The notes: a model not told the origin generated them from the letters alone. A stretch of DNA of 64,000 nt from Litsea cubeba (GCA_012931725.1 CM022949.1:54889852-54953851); one strand, 5' to 3'; positions 34,915-47,069 are shown, counted from the first letter of the stretch. Program-made: numbers and translations.

Positions 34915-36693
34915 TCAATCTCTCATGGATAATTCTGACTTTATCACTTGTTTCTTCAAACTAAAGATGGACCATGAAAACTGCGTTCTCGACTCTTCCC
35001 AACCACACTGGGGTTCTACACTTCCTGCCATACAACGCTTCGAAAGGGGCCATCCTATGCTTGAATGGTAACTATTGTTGTAGGCAAATTCACAGAGCGG
35101 TAGATTCTCATCCCACTGATTCTTGAAATCAAGTACACAACAGGCCCTAAGCATGTCTTCAAGGTCTGAATAGTCCTCTTCGACTGACCATCCGGTCCGT
35201 CTGCGGTGGTACGCTGTACTGAATTGAAGCTTCGTTCCCATTGATTCATGCAAGGTCTTCCAAAACCTCGAAACGAATCTACTATCCCGATCTGAAGTGA
35301 TGGAAACTGGCTGACCATGACGACTAACAATCTCTTTTACAAAAGCTTGAGCTAAAGCCAACATGTGCATCTTCTTACCGGTCTTCAAAGGGATAAAGTG
35401 CGCCGACTTCGTTAACCGATCCACTATGATCCAAATGGCATTGTTCCCTTTGCTTGTAGTCGGTAAACCTGATACGAAATCCATTGTCAGGTGTTCCCAC
35501 TTCCACTCTGGGATTTCTAACGGTTGCAAAAGACCAGGTGGTTTCTGATGTTCTGCCTTCACTAATTGACAAGTCATACACCTAGACACAAAGGCTGCTA
35601 TCTCTCTCTTCATATTGTTCCACCAAAAACGACTCTTTAAATTTTGGTACATCTTCGTACTCCCCGGGTGCACTGAATACCTCGTATTGTGAGCTTCTAC
35701 CATAATGTCATCTTTCAAATTGTCTATCTTTGGGACACAAAGTTTGCCACAGAAGTACAAAACTCCATCCAACATCTGAAAATCTGGCCGTTCCGAGATA
35801 CGCTCCATAATTTTTGCTAAGTCTGGATCTTGCATCTGACTGTCCTTAATTTTCTGAATGAAGACTGGCTCCGACACTGTCATATTTGCTAACACAACTC
35901 CTTCCCTCAAAGGTTGAAACTCTACTCTCAATTCTTCAAATTGCTGAAAATTGTAAAACCCATGCAAATTGACTAAACAAACTGATTTCCTACTCAACGC
36001 ATCTGCCACTACATTAACTTTCCCCGGATGATAGATAATCGGAAAATCATAGTCTTTGATGTACTCCTTCCACCTTATTTGCCTCATGTTTAATTCCTTT
36101 TGAGAGAACAAGTATTGAAGACTACGGTGATCCGAATGAACTTCAAATTTTTCTCCGTACAAGTAGTGCCTCCACATCTTCAACGCGAATACTATAGCTG
36201 CCAACTCCAAATCGTGCGTTGCATATTTCTTTTCCTGTTCCTTCAATTGCCTCGAGCCATATGCAATCACATTTCCATTTTGCATCAAAACACATCCGAG
36301 TCCTACTCCTGAAGCATCCGTATAAATAACGAAACCACCACTCCCTGAAGGTAAGGTGAGAACAGGCGCTGAAGTTAACCTCTTCTTCAACTCTTCAAAA
36401 CTAGCTTCACATCTCTCTGACCACACAAATGGCACATTCTTTCGGGTCAACTTGGTCAACGGTGCTGCAATGGATGAAAAACCTTGAACAAATCTCCTAT
36501 AGTAACCTGCCAAACCCAGAAAACTTCTAATCTCCGTCACATTCTTCGGTCTTTCCCAATTGATGACTGCTTCTATCTTTGATGGGTCAACTGCTAGTCC
36601 TTCTTTAGAAATAATGTGACCAAGAAAAGTGACTTGCTCTAGCCAAAACTCGCACTTCCCAAGCTTCGCATACAACTGATTATCTCTCAACAA
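34915..36693 (-). pseudogene. pol: Chromovirus pol: RT C-terminus, RNase H, integrase
   Basis: RT continues after TAG 36694-36696 (LLRDNQLYAKLGKCEFW, FLGHIISKEGL). RNase H follows with D in IYTDASGVGLGC, E in HDLELAAIVFALK and HSDHRSLQYL. Integrase has the HHCC finger (HPGSTKMYQNL, CMTCQLVKAEH), the first catalytic D in LTMDFVSGLP and the second in TSDRDSRF. Near 35210 a frameshift follows FSTAYH, so the region of the catalytic Glu is read in another frame (35055-35330), and more shifts follow. The enzyme is inactive. Confidence 0.9.
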
Positions 36694-37575
36694 CTATAAG
36701 GAAGTCCTCAAATGCTGCTCATGCTCTTCTCTCGACTTGGAATACACTAGAATGTCATCAATGAAGATGACGGTGAACTGATCTAGATAGGGTGCGAAAA
36801 TCTTGTTCATGAGAGCCATGAACACCGCTGGTGCATTCGTCAGTCCAAAGGGCATCACCAAAAATTCATAGTGCCCGTATCTAGTTCGAAAAGCTATCTT
36901 CGGAATGTCTGATTCTCTAACCCTCAGCTGATGGTATCCAGACCTCAAATCTATCTTCGAGAAAAACTTTGCACCTTGCAACTGATCAAACAACTCGTCT
37001 ATCCTAGGCAAAGGGTACTTGTTCTTGATGGTCACTTGATTAAATTTCCTGTAGTCTATACACATCCTCAAACTTCCATCTTTCTTCTTGACAAATAGCA
37101 CTGGGGCTCCCCATGGGGAAACACTTGGCCTAACAAAGCCTTTGTCTAGCAACTCTTGCAACTGTAACTTCAACTCCCCTAACTCTGCTGGAGCCATCCT
37201 GTAAGGAGTAATCGAGATCGGAGCAGTTCCTGGCATCAACTCTATCGTAAACTCAACTTCTCTGACAGGTGGTAACCCTGGAATCTCTTCTGGAAAAACA
37301 TCGGGAAACTCACACACTACCGGAATGTTCTCCACCCCTAGGGGCTACTCATCCTTGGTGACAAAAGCAATAAATCCCTCACAACCTGATCTCAACAACT
37401 TAGCTGCAGAAAGAGCTGAAATAAACCTAGCCGGAGAAACCTTTTTCTCTCCCTGAAACTTCACCCCGGAGGACAACCCATCCAATCTAAAAACAATGGT
37501 CTTACTATAGCAATCCATGGAGGCGCGATGACCTGCTAACCAATCCATGCCTAAAATGACATCGAAGTCATGCAT
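36694..37575 (-). pseudogene. pol: Chromovirus pol: protease end and RT palm
   Basis: Reads FDVILGMDWLAGHRA at the protease end, a TAG at 37345-37347, then RT: FPDVFPEEIPGLPPVREVEF, DIDYRKFNQVTIKNKYPLPR-type finger, and the catalytic FIDDILVYS. It stops at TAG 36694-36696. Both stops lie in the same frame as the following pol segment and fit CAG-to-TAG changes. The catalytic aspartates are intact. Confidence 0.9.
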
Positions 37576-39103
37576 AACTAAGGTAATAAGATCTGCAGGG
37601 AAAAATGACCTCTCCTATCTTCACTGAACAACTAGGGTAAAAAGTACTACACACCACTTGTTTCCCTACCGGAGTAGTAACAGTCAAAACAAACTCTAAC
37701 TCTCTAGCAGGTACACTAATCATTTTAGCAAACACATGGGATAAGAAAGAGTGGGTAGATCCCGGGTCAAACAACACGTTAGCTTCTACATCACAAATTA
37801 GGAGTTTACCTTCCACAACATCACCCGCCTCTTCTGCATCCACTTGATTGATGTGATTGAGACGGCCCTGCTGACGCGGTCTATTTTGGTTTTGATTCGG
37901 CCTTCCTAGCTGCACATCCCTATTTTGTTGCGGTGGACGGACATTCTGATTCTGTGGTTGTTGACGGGGCTGCTGATTCTGTTGCTGCCTTTGTTGGTTC
38001 TGAGCTACCTGTTGGTTCTGCTGAGGAGCTTGCCTTGGTGGCTGCTGAGGTGCCCTATTGCCTTGGTTCCTATTATTCGGGCAATCCTTCACTTGGTGAT
38101 CTGTGCCACCACACTTGAAACATGCACCTGAAACTCTATAACACTGCTGAGAAGGGTGATTCTTGCCACAATGCTCACATCCACCTTGAGTTGGAGCATT
38201 TTGCTGTTTCTTTTGCCTCTTGCCTTGATACGATTTCTGCCCACCTTGGTACTGTTGCCTCTTTCTTTGGTTATCCTTAATAATCTGATTGTTGATGTCC
38301 TCGAACCTGTAGGCCATTTTGATAGCCTCTTGAAAAGTGGTTGTTGGTACCACACCTAAAGCATCTCTCAAGATAATGGGATTGAGCCCATCCATGAACT
38401 TTGTGATCTTTTTCTCTTCGGTGTCCACAAGCTCTGGAGCATAGCGAGATAATTTCTCAAACTTAGTAAGATATTCAAGAACGGTCATGTCTTCTTGCTT
38501 AAGCAACTGAAACTCTGCTGCCTTTTGCTTCTTGATGTGCGCGGGGACATACTTCTCACTAAACTGCTGCTTAAATGTGGCCCAAGCAATCCCATCCTCA
38601 ATAATTTGATAGCCTTCCTTAACAGTCTTCCACCATATGTCTGCCAATCCAGTGAACATGGAGGCTGCTAAGTGAACTCGCTGTCTGCCTGTGCATACAA
38701 AGATATCGAAGATGTTCTCTGTGTGGGCCAACCAATCATCAGCTGTCAAAGGATCTTCCTGACCCGTGAACTCCTTAGGACCCCTCTTTCTGAACTTCTC
38801 AAATAAAACATTAGGATCTCGGTCCCTGTTCTGCATAGCTTCCACATTAGGCATTGGTTCGGGTCTCCTACCCAAAACTTCAAGTAGTTGTCTTTGCACT
38901 TGAGTCAATTCTTCATCTTTCTTTGCCATCTGTTCTTGAAATCGAGCTTGATTTTCATTAGCTCGCTGTTGCTGTTCCACCAACATCTGCATAAGTTGTT
39001 GGAATTGACCTGTCATCGGGTTTTCAATCCCGCTGTCATGATTACTGCCCGATGCGTTTGCATTTGCTGGAGGTCTACGCGGAGGCATAGTGCTGCAAAA
39101 CAA
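37568..39103 (-). pseudogene. gag: Chromovirus gag and start of protease
   Basis: 511 codons from ATG near 39088 (MPPRRPPANANASG). A Gln-rich N-terminal region with coiled-coil character (about 30-75) precedes the capsid domain (DDWLAHTENIF, LADIWWKTV, FSEKYVPAHIKKQKAAEF, LEYLTKFEKLSRYAPE). A zinc knuckle (CFKCGGTDHQVKDC) follows, then a Gln/Asn/Arg-rich stretch, then protease with LFDPGSTHSFLS, where the active-site D-S-G reads D-P-G. The frame ends at 37568 and pol resumes one base out of register, so there is a frameshift near 37570. Confidence 0.9.
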
Positions 39104-39235
39104 CTTGTTAGTACAACAAAATATAATAATAAGGCGTTCCCAAACCCAAATCGATGCTAACTAACGGAAATGCTAACGAATCCTCGCCACGTCCTTATGT
39201 TTCTAATCCAATTTTAATTGCCTCAAATATTTCTT

Positions 39236-39248
39236 GCTCTGATACCAA
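39236..39248 (-). promoter_or_regulatory. Chromovirus primer binding site (tRNA-iMet type)
   Basis: Minus strand TTGGTATCAGAGC, three bases after the 5' LTR. Confidence 0.9.
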
Positions 39249-39251
39249 GCC

Positions 39252-42200
39252 TGTCACGCCCCCGGACCGGGGTCCCGCTAAGCGAGGCCTTAATCCGGGG
39301 TCGCGGCGCGACGGGCCGAAAAATTCCGCCCACACACGCTAGTTTCCCACAAGTTTCCGTGGTAAGGATTCCCGAAATCCGATCCAACAGTGATATATAA
39401 GAATCACTTTCGTACAAATGACTTACGCGGAAGCATTGTAGCAAACATAAAAGTCTCTCACAAATGGGTATAATATGAGAACGCGCGAGACTAGCATCAA
39501 AAAGAGAAACATTTCATTGTAGGCCCCAAAGTTAGTTTAAAGTTAATACAAAGGTAAGGTTAGTCATTAATTACAAATTCTTCCCAAAAGAGTATAGGCC
39601 AACAATGGCCGTAACCAAAAACCCAAAATGTATAGCATGAAATCCCAAAAATGTGATCGCAGCTCCAAAGTAACCCGACGTCTAAATGACATCATCGGGC
39701 TGCCACTCGCCCTCCACAGGAACTATGGGTTCCGCCTCGAAGTGCGCCTCGACTGCGAGGGGCTCGACATCTGGCACCAAACAAAAAGAATCAGACACGA
39801 CGGTCTGGCAAGCAAATACAACAATAATAGGATGAAAGCGAAACAAAACATTAATAAATAAGAGCCACGATTAAATCACGATTAATAACAATGTCGAAGT
39901 AAAGATAGAAGATAAACATCTCGATGGTTTACAAATCCAATGTCATGATAAGTAAAATAAACAAATACCATGAGATGAATATTAATGCATGAAAACATTG
40001 GCAACCCACGTAAAGCTATATTCTCCTGTTACCGAAGTAACCGGAGCAGATAAACCGTAGCCACTACTCGTGGGACCGGAACGACATAGTCGTTATTAAA
40101 CAGAACCGTAGCCACTACTCGTGGGACCGGATATTACCGTTGCCATGGTCGGTACAGACAGAATCCAAACTGTAGCTGGCAGACAAATTAAAGATCCCAA
40201 GCCGGATGATCAGTCCGACAAGGTGACCTAAGCCTAGTGGTGCCATTAGAATGAAAAATTCGAAACCTAGAAGTAATACAAATCCGTTTATAAGACACAT
40301 TTCCAAAATCGATAAGAAAACTACCCCAAACAATGCATATTGGCGAATCCAAGCAAAATAAGTGAGTAGTCTTATCAATACTAAAATATGTGGTAAACCA
40401 CTTCAAAATGTTCAAATGATTAGAAAAAGAATCCGGACAATAGTCTTTTTATATGGAATGAATGTATGATGATTCGATCGTCTAAAGTGGTTAATCTCAA
40501 TGTACATTTGACCCCTTATTTGTCATTAATAAAAGTAACTTGGTGCCACCGAAGATCCTTGACAATCACGAGGATGAAATGTACATTTAAACTTGGAAAG
40601 TTCCCAAAGGATTTTGATCATGGTTCCACTACTTTACTTAGCCTTCCAAAGATTGTAAATGGCCTTCACATATGGGCAAGGGTTGGGCCGTATTGAACTT
40701 GGATGCGGGCTTGGAGTGGACCTGAAAGTATACCCAAGGAATCCCCATTAAGATTGGTTTAGTTCTTCTTAAAATCAGGCCCACAACTGGCCTTGACCCA
40801 AGCCAAAACAGTCCGCCCATTTGGCCCTAAAACAGTCCTTAAATGGATCAAAGAATGGGTCTCAAAACAGCCCAATGATTGACCTTGAAACAGGCCCAAA
40901 AGACGCCTAGGGAACAGGCCCAACACAGCCTTCCATTGGGCCCCAAAGCAGACTCAAATGGACCCCAAACCAGGCCCAACTCAAGCCCCCAGGCTGAGCT
41001 GGGCTCGCTCGAGCGAACCCAGGTCCGCTCGAGCGGAGCCCAGACAGTAGCTGGGTCGCTCGAGCGGACTGGGCTCTGCCCAGTCCAGCTCGGCAGTGCA
41101 TTTTTCACTCCTTTCTTCCTCTTTTGAGCCCCTTTTTTTATCCTTTTCAATCTCCTTTCTTTCACACACATTTCTAAAACATTGGGACCCTTCCTTGGCC
41201 TCCCAAACTCATCAAATCATCATCCACAAACAATTCTAATTAGCCCAACACAACACTTTTAAAGATCAAAGTTTTTCTCCTTTTCTTTGAGCACCCATCT
41301 TCAACACAAGGAAACCAAATTTTCTAAAGAGCCAAAGTGAAAACAAACTTCCAAATGCATTGTAATACAATAACATAAGTTGGAATCCATGTAACAATGA
41401 TTCATTCAACCGAAGTAAACCCATAGATTAAAGAAGATTAACACATAGAAAGAAAAATCATAAAATAGAACCAAATGAGGGAAATCATCATATTAATTGA
41501 GTAATCTACTTGCCTCTAGTCAAGATAGGAGCAAAATCACTCTTCAAACAAAGCTTTAATGCCTCAAGCTTCAAATCTACAAAAACCCCAAAAATTTTCC
41601 CAAGAAAACCCAAAAAATCAACATTGGTAAATCTCTAAGGAAAACCCTAGCATATGGGATTAAAACACTATAAATGGAGAGGAAAACAAGAATCTCAAGT
41701 TTGGAAAGCCATTGCTAACCTTGAGAAATCCCAATGGAGAAGAGGAGCTTGAATGAGGGCTTTTTCTTAGCTCAAAAACCTCAAAAAAGATACCTTTGGA
41801 GAGCTTGGAGAGGGAGGAAGGACTTGAGGAGATCAATCCTCCAAGAAAACTCCACCAAATAAGAGTTTCAGATGAGAGAGAGAGAGTGTTTGAAGAGAGG
41901 GAAAACCCTAGGTAAGAACTCTTGCTGGAAATGAAATGAAGAAGGAGAAGAAGAAAACCCCTTCTTATAAGAGATGTCTTGTGGGCCCCGGTCTTCACTA
42001 AGCTAGAAATGGTACTTGCGGGCCCCGAACGAAAACGATGAAGAAGACAAAAACGATCAGCGAAATTTCTACTTTCCAAAAAGTGTATTCTTGTCAATTT
42101 CTGAAATTTTCAAAATTTGGGTACAGATTTTGTGTGAAAGGTCAGTTTTGCCCTTTTCCTCGAAAAACGCGATTTCTGATCACAAAATCAAGTTGACCAA

Positions 42201-42465
42201 AACATGAAAGTTGATGACCTAAATGAAATGAGTCAAAATACACAAAAATTGGGATTTTACAAGCATCATGAATAAACTCAACAATTCACACACAATCCAC
42301 GGGCGCCCCGGCCCGTGTCAAACTTAAGTCAATGACTCACAAGGGTTCTCAAACCTAATTAAACATTCTAATCTAGCTTAATAAAATAAGCTAATCGTCC
42401 ACTAACCCCACTTATTCCCTAATCACGGTTAATTAAATACTTCAAACCTGGGTTGGGGTCTGACA
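39252..42465 (-). mobile_element. 5' LTR of the chromovirus in the CNL gene
   Basis: About 3.2 kb, very similar to 31176-34379, with many single-base insertions and deletions between them. CTCGAG motifs lie at 41008, 41028 and 41059. Confidence 0.95.
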
Positions 42466-42470
42466 CACCC
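42466..42470. repeat. Target-site duplication CACCC, right
   Basis: Pairs with 31171-31175. Confidence 0.95.
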
Positions 42471-42990
42471 AGTCCCCCCATGCCAACTATGGGAATGACA
42501 GAGAGGTCCTCTTCATTTTCTGATTCTGATTTGGTTAACAAATCTATTAAATTTTCTTTCTCAGTGTCCCTCCCATAAACCTTCGATACAATTGTAAAGC
42601 AAGTCTCCCTTGTTTTTGAGATCGGAGGCTGAATGTCTACAACTCTTGCAGCAACTCCCTTTGTGAATGTGAAATGGAAAAGAGATCTCTCTTTGGCAAT
42701 ATGCTCAAAATTCTTCCTCAGCTTTTGCATCTTATGTGCCATCTTGAAATGAAAGACAAGTGGGTTGAATAAGTTGCCTACCTTTTCTCGCTTGCCAGCT
42801 GCTTGATTCTCAACCTTTCTCCGCAGAGCTTCGATTTGAACTCATCTAGCACATCTTCCGCATCGTCAGCAGCAGCTTTAATCTTTCGAAACCAGTCTTT
42901 TATAGCCATTTCGTTCACTTGTCGCCTTTCAGCATCTTGAAGCACGACTTTAATCGCCTTTCAGCATCTTCAAGCACGGCTTTCTCACCA
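42466..42990 (-). pseudogene. CNL (CC-NBS-LRR) resistance gene fragment, coiled-coil to P-loop
   Basis: Minus strand. The Rx-type coiled-coil domain reads VVLQDAERRQVNEMAIKDWF, then DDAEDVLDEF (the EDVID-type motif). A one-base shift near 42835 leads to EALRRKVENQA, then FNPLVFHFKMAHKMQKLR, SKVYGRDTEKE and LSVIPIVGMGGLG. The P-loop is cut after GMGGLG by the chromovirus; the next codons are at 31175 and below. A short tandem duplication at 42930-42982 repeats the VL(E/Q)DAERR coding segment. Upstream the coding start is lost in GA-rich DNA. In intact genes this is a cytoplasmic immune receptor. Confidence 0.85.
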
Positions 42991-43660
42991 GAGAGGGAGA
43001 GATCGCATCAGAAAGGGGGGGGGGGAGAGATCGCAGCAGAGAGGGCAGCGAGGGAGAAAGATCAGGCAAGAGAGATGAGCGCAGCAGAGCGGGGGCGAGA
43101 GAGATGAGCGCAGCAGCAGGGCAGCGATGGAGAGAGATCGGTCGAGGGATGAGCGCAGCAGCAGGGCAGCGAGGGAGATAGATCAGGCGAGGGATGAGCA
43201 CAGCAGCAAGGCAGCGAGGGAGAGAGATCAGGCGAGAGAGAGAGAGCACAGCAGGGCAGTGGGGGGGAAAGAGGAGAGCAACAGCAGGGCAGAGAGAGAG
43301 ATCGCAGCAAGAGAAAGAGGGCAGCAACGAGAAAGCGAGGCGAGAGAGAGAGGGAGAGCAGCAACGAGGGCAGAAGAGGTCGACGAGATCGGGAGAGATG
43401 AGAGCTGAGAGCGAGAGAGCTCGATCGATGAGATCGGGAGAGGGAGTGCAGAGGCGAGAGAGCTCGATCGACGAGAGAAGAGTGATGCTGGTGAGCTTCC
43501 AGAGATCTCGACAAGCGACGCTGAGAGGGAGAGATAGAGAGCTGAGAGCTAGTGCAGAGATCGAGCTGAGAGCGAGGTGAGAGAGAGAGAGTTGAGAGAG
43601 ACCGGCGAGAAAGAGAGAGAAGCGAGAGACGGGCAGGTAGGTCTAAGAAGGGGAGAAATG
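42990..43660. repeat. GA-rich low-complexity tract
   Basis: GAGA and GCAGCA-rich, with semi-regular GAGAGAGATC/AGCAGCAGGGCAGCGA units and a G-run near 43013. Long frames here are composition effects. Confidence 0.85.
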
Positions 43661-43708
43661 AGAAAAATGAGCGGGTCCCGCGAAAAACTCACCTTGTATA
43701 TAGATGAA

Positions 43709-43995
43709 GGTCGAACTCGACCTCCAGCACTGCAATGAAGGTCAAATTCGACCTTTAACACAGCAAATGAAGGTCAAATTCGACCTCCAGCATTGCAATG
43801 AAGGTCGAATTCGACCTCCAGTGCTGCAATGAAGGTCGAATTCGACCTTTAACACAGCAAATGAAGGTCGAATTCGACCACAAAAAAAAAATGGTAAAAA
43901 AAATTGGGAATCATGTACGGATTCCCTGTTAGGTGCATAGATGGCTAAAGTGCACTGTTGCGTATAGTGGTCATCTAAAGTGTATTATCGCGTAA
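43709..43995 (-). repeat. Second palindrome block, inverted relative to 21983-22191
   Basis: Six 14-bp palindromes or near-palindromes at 43709, 43740, 43772, 43803, 43834 and 43866 (GGTCGAATTCGACC, some with one change), period 31-32 bp. They are followed by the same flank, inverted (GATTCCCTGTTAGGTGCATA). Confidence 0.85.
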
Positions 43996-45793
43996 AAACC
44001 AAAAAAAAAAAAACTCAAACAACCTCGAAGTGGTGTTAAATTTTGAGGGGTAGTCTACCTTACCTTAATGAAGCTATTTAAGGGGCAAATGGACCATAAC
44101 TTTTTTATTTGGGCCCGATTTAGCCGTAAAGGTCCTTTTGGGCTCACTTTTCAAAAGTGTCATAAGTGGCATTGAAATCGCATGAAATTGAAGAGAAACC
44201 TTCTCATAGGTCTAATTAGGACAATGATGGCCCAAATATGCTGATATCCAAAAGGTTTAGACCTCAAATAGCCAATTTTGAGTTCTACTACCCAAGATTC
44301 TAGGGCCCGGAAATAGCATCAAAATGACCTGAAAACCAAGAGAAAACACTCCAATTGGTCTAAATAGAATGATATGTAATTGGGGCATTTTTAGATGATT
44401 TAGAGCCCAAATGGCGAACATCAACTTTTTTGAGTTTGATCAATATGATAGGTTTTGAAATGTCATCAAAAGGCCTTGAAATCAAAGGAGCAACCTCTAT
44501 TAAGCCTCAATAATTGATTTATGTGTCAAGTAACTCTCAAATTATGAGTTTTTTTTTTTTACTTTGTTGACATACTTCAAATCTTAGGGTTTTCAATAAC
44601 TTCGCTGCCTTGGATATTTGAAAAGCTTTACAATCACCAATGGGTAAACAGTTTTGCTCAATAGACTTCATGGATTATAAATTAGAGATTCATGGGCTCA
44701 AAATGTTAAATTGCCTGTGAAAAATCATTATGTCCCACGTTTAAGATTCTTTGGTGCCTTGGCCCCACATTTAAAGGATATTTTATATTTTTCATGCCAA
44801 CATTGATGGATCATTTTCTCACCATGGCCAACTCTTTTGCTTTCAAAGTGATCTGACCAACTTAATCATTGATTAAGGGACCTACAGCTCTATAACACAT
44901 GTAGGCATCATTTGGATCCACTATTTTTTTTTACTATCTTCTTCATTGTCCAATTGTGCTTAAATTTTAAACCAAATCGTCAAACCATGAACTTGCACAT
45001 CAAGTGCCTAACTGATAGGTCAACAAACTCCTGCTTGAAATATTGCCGGTCCTCATTAGATGATTTGACTTCACTACGGTTGCCAAGGGTTTGTTAGAAG
45101 AAATGACATAATTGATCTCATCACAATGCAATAATGCACTTACCGAATATATCAACATAAAGAAGTTCCTTACCACCATAATATTGCTCATTGGGGAGGA
45201 AAAAAAATACAAGAATCTTCTTCTAGACATCCAAAATATATTCTATTCACATAAAGATATCACTGAAGATTATATCATTAATTTATGGTTTTGTTTAACC
45301 ATTGGTCTGCCTAGTTTTTCCTCCCACAGCAGATTGAAAATTGGAGTATGAATGAGTCATAAGAACTCTGTGGATAGCTGGATCTGATCAAATTCAATGT
45401 TAAACCACGACCGGTGATGACATGGACATGGCGAGTTGGACTGTTGATGTTGCTTCTTGCGCTGCTTCTTCTATTCGGTTCTGGGTTGGGTTAAAATAGT
45501 ACTGACCTGGATGGTCGAAAGATTGCGTGTGTTACAGGGTCAGGGTCAGGTTGACCCCAACTGGCCCGGAACCCCAATATGGGTTTTACCCCAACTGGCC
45601 CAATGCAAGATCCCATGGACTCTCCACTGGGGGCGAGTGTGGAATGCGACCGGTACAAGTGCGAAGAAGGAGGTCAGCCGAATTGTATGACTGGAAAAAC
45701 CGTGTGGACTGGTAGCAGCCGGCCGGTGGAATTAAAACATATCTTCCAACTCGACAGACAAAATGGGTAAAACCACATACTGAAATTCGTATA
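43996..45793. other. No gene recognised; upstream of the receptor kinase
   Basis: AT-rich sequence without a supportable frame to about 45350. The last 450 bp is the presumed promoter and leader of the receptor kinase. It contains a repeated CCCCAACTGGCCC at about 45556 and 45591. No clear TATA box. Confidence 0.4.
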
Positions 45794-47069
45794 ATGAAGT
45801 TCTCCTTCCTTACTGCTCTTCTCTTCTGCTGCTGCTTCTTCTTTGATACCCATCTTTCAGAGGCAGCTGACAGCATCTCTCCGGGCCAATCTCTCACGGG
45901 GGACCAGACCATAACCTCCAAGGAAGGAAACTTTGAGCTGGGCTTCTTTACACCAGGGAATTCTAAGAACTACTACATAGGAATCTGGTACAAGAAAGTC
46001 CAAGAACAAACTGTAGTTTGGGTAGCTAACAGAGAAACTCCACTGCTTGACAAGTCCTCCCAACTGAAGATCTCAGACGATGGCAATCTAGTCCTCCTCA
46101 ACAAGACCAACACCCCTGTTTGGACTACAAATTCAACTTCCACTTCAAATTCCACAGTTGCAGTGCTTCATGACAATGGGAATCTTGTTTTGAGTGATGG
46201 GTCGAATTCCTCTGTTGTAATTTGGCAGAGCTTTGATTACCCAACTCACACATATCTGCCCACTGGATGGCTTGGGTTGAATAAGATCACTGGCCGGAAC
46301 CAGCGGCTAACGTCATGGCGAAGCATCGAAGATCCGTCCCCTGGTCCTTTCTCTTTTGAGATAGACCCAAACGGAACGAGCCAATATTTCATCGAGTGGA
46401 ACGGCTTCCGACGGTATTGGACCAGTGGAGAGTGGAATTGACAGATTTTCAGCTTAATTCCTGAAATGGCACTGAATTATATATTCAACTTCAGCTTTGA
46501 ATCAGACAAAAAGGGGAACTATTTCACTTACTCTGTTACAGATCCTTCAACAATTTCAAGATTTGTGATGGATGTGTCCGGACAAATCAAGCAATTGTCA
46601 TGGTTGGATCGGACCAAACAATGGAATTTGTTCTGGTCTCAGCCAAGAGCTCAGTGTGAGGTCTTTTCTCTTTGTGGCTCTTTTGGCATGTGCAATGAGA
46701 AGACCGTGCCCTTCTGTAGTTGTGTACGGGGTTTTGAACCCAGGTCACCAAAAGAATGGAGTATGAGCGACTGGTCAGGTGGGTGTGTGAGAAGAACCCG
46801 TTTGCATTGCGAGAAAGACAGCTCTGTTAATGGAGTAGCTGATGGGTTTTTGCTGATGTCTTATATGCTGTTTCCCGAAAACCCAATGTCTTTGACAGTC
46901 AGTGGTGTTGACGACTGCGAATGGGCTTGCTTGAATAGCTGTAATTGTACTGCTTATGCCTATGATGGTGGTTGTTTGATATGGAGCGGAGATTTGTTCA
47001 ATCTCCGAGTAGCATCTAATAGCAGTGGAAAGGATCTCTATATCCGTCTTGCAGATCCTGAGGCTACTG
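45794..47069 (+). pseudogene. Receptor kinase exon 1: signal peptide, B-lectin, SLG, PAN
   Basis: ATG 45794 begins a hydrophobic signal peptide (residues 1-24). B-lectin follows: FELGFFTPGNSKNYYIGIWY, VVWVANRETPL, DGNLVLL, WQSFDYPTHTYLP. The S-locus glycoprotein domain (SPGPFSFEIDPNG, WTSGEWN) is cut by TGA 46439-46441; the same frame continues at once (QIFSLIPEM), where family members usually have Gly, consistent with GGA to TGA. An EGF-like Cys stretch (CEVFSLCGSFGMC) and a PAN domain (CEWACLNSCNCTAYAYDGGC) follow. The donor is GTATAT at 47070. Confidence 0.9.

Larger units (their letters stand above)
31176..42465 (-). mobile_element. Tekay/Del-like chromovirus (Ty3-gypsy) with decayed gag-pol
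   Basis: An 11.3-kb minus-strand element flanked by CACCC. LTRs are about 3.2 kb, with a tRNA-iMet-type primer site, gag with zinc knuckle, protease, RT, RNase H, integrase, a chromodomain-like tail and a polypurine tract. At least two in-frame stops and two frameshifts disable it. Its LTRs share TATA, CTCGAG cluster and tail motifs with the plus-strand element at 12313-20273, so both belong to one family or sister families. It sits inside a CNL gene. Confidence 0.95.

Noticed and set aside
42919..43580. Long open frames on both strands in GA-rich DNA
   Set aside because: Arg/Glu/Gln or Leu/Ser/Pro repeats on every frame reflect base composition only.
45457..45770. Overlapping short frames upstream of the receptor kinase, one with several Cys
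   Set aside because: No start context, homology or splice link to the receptor could be supported; probably promoter or leader.
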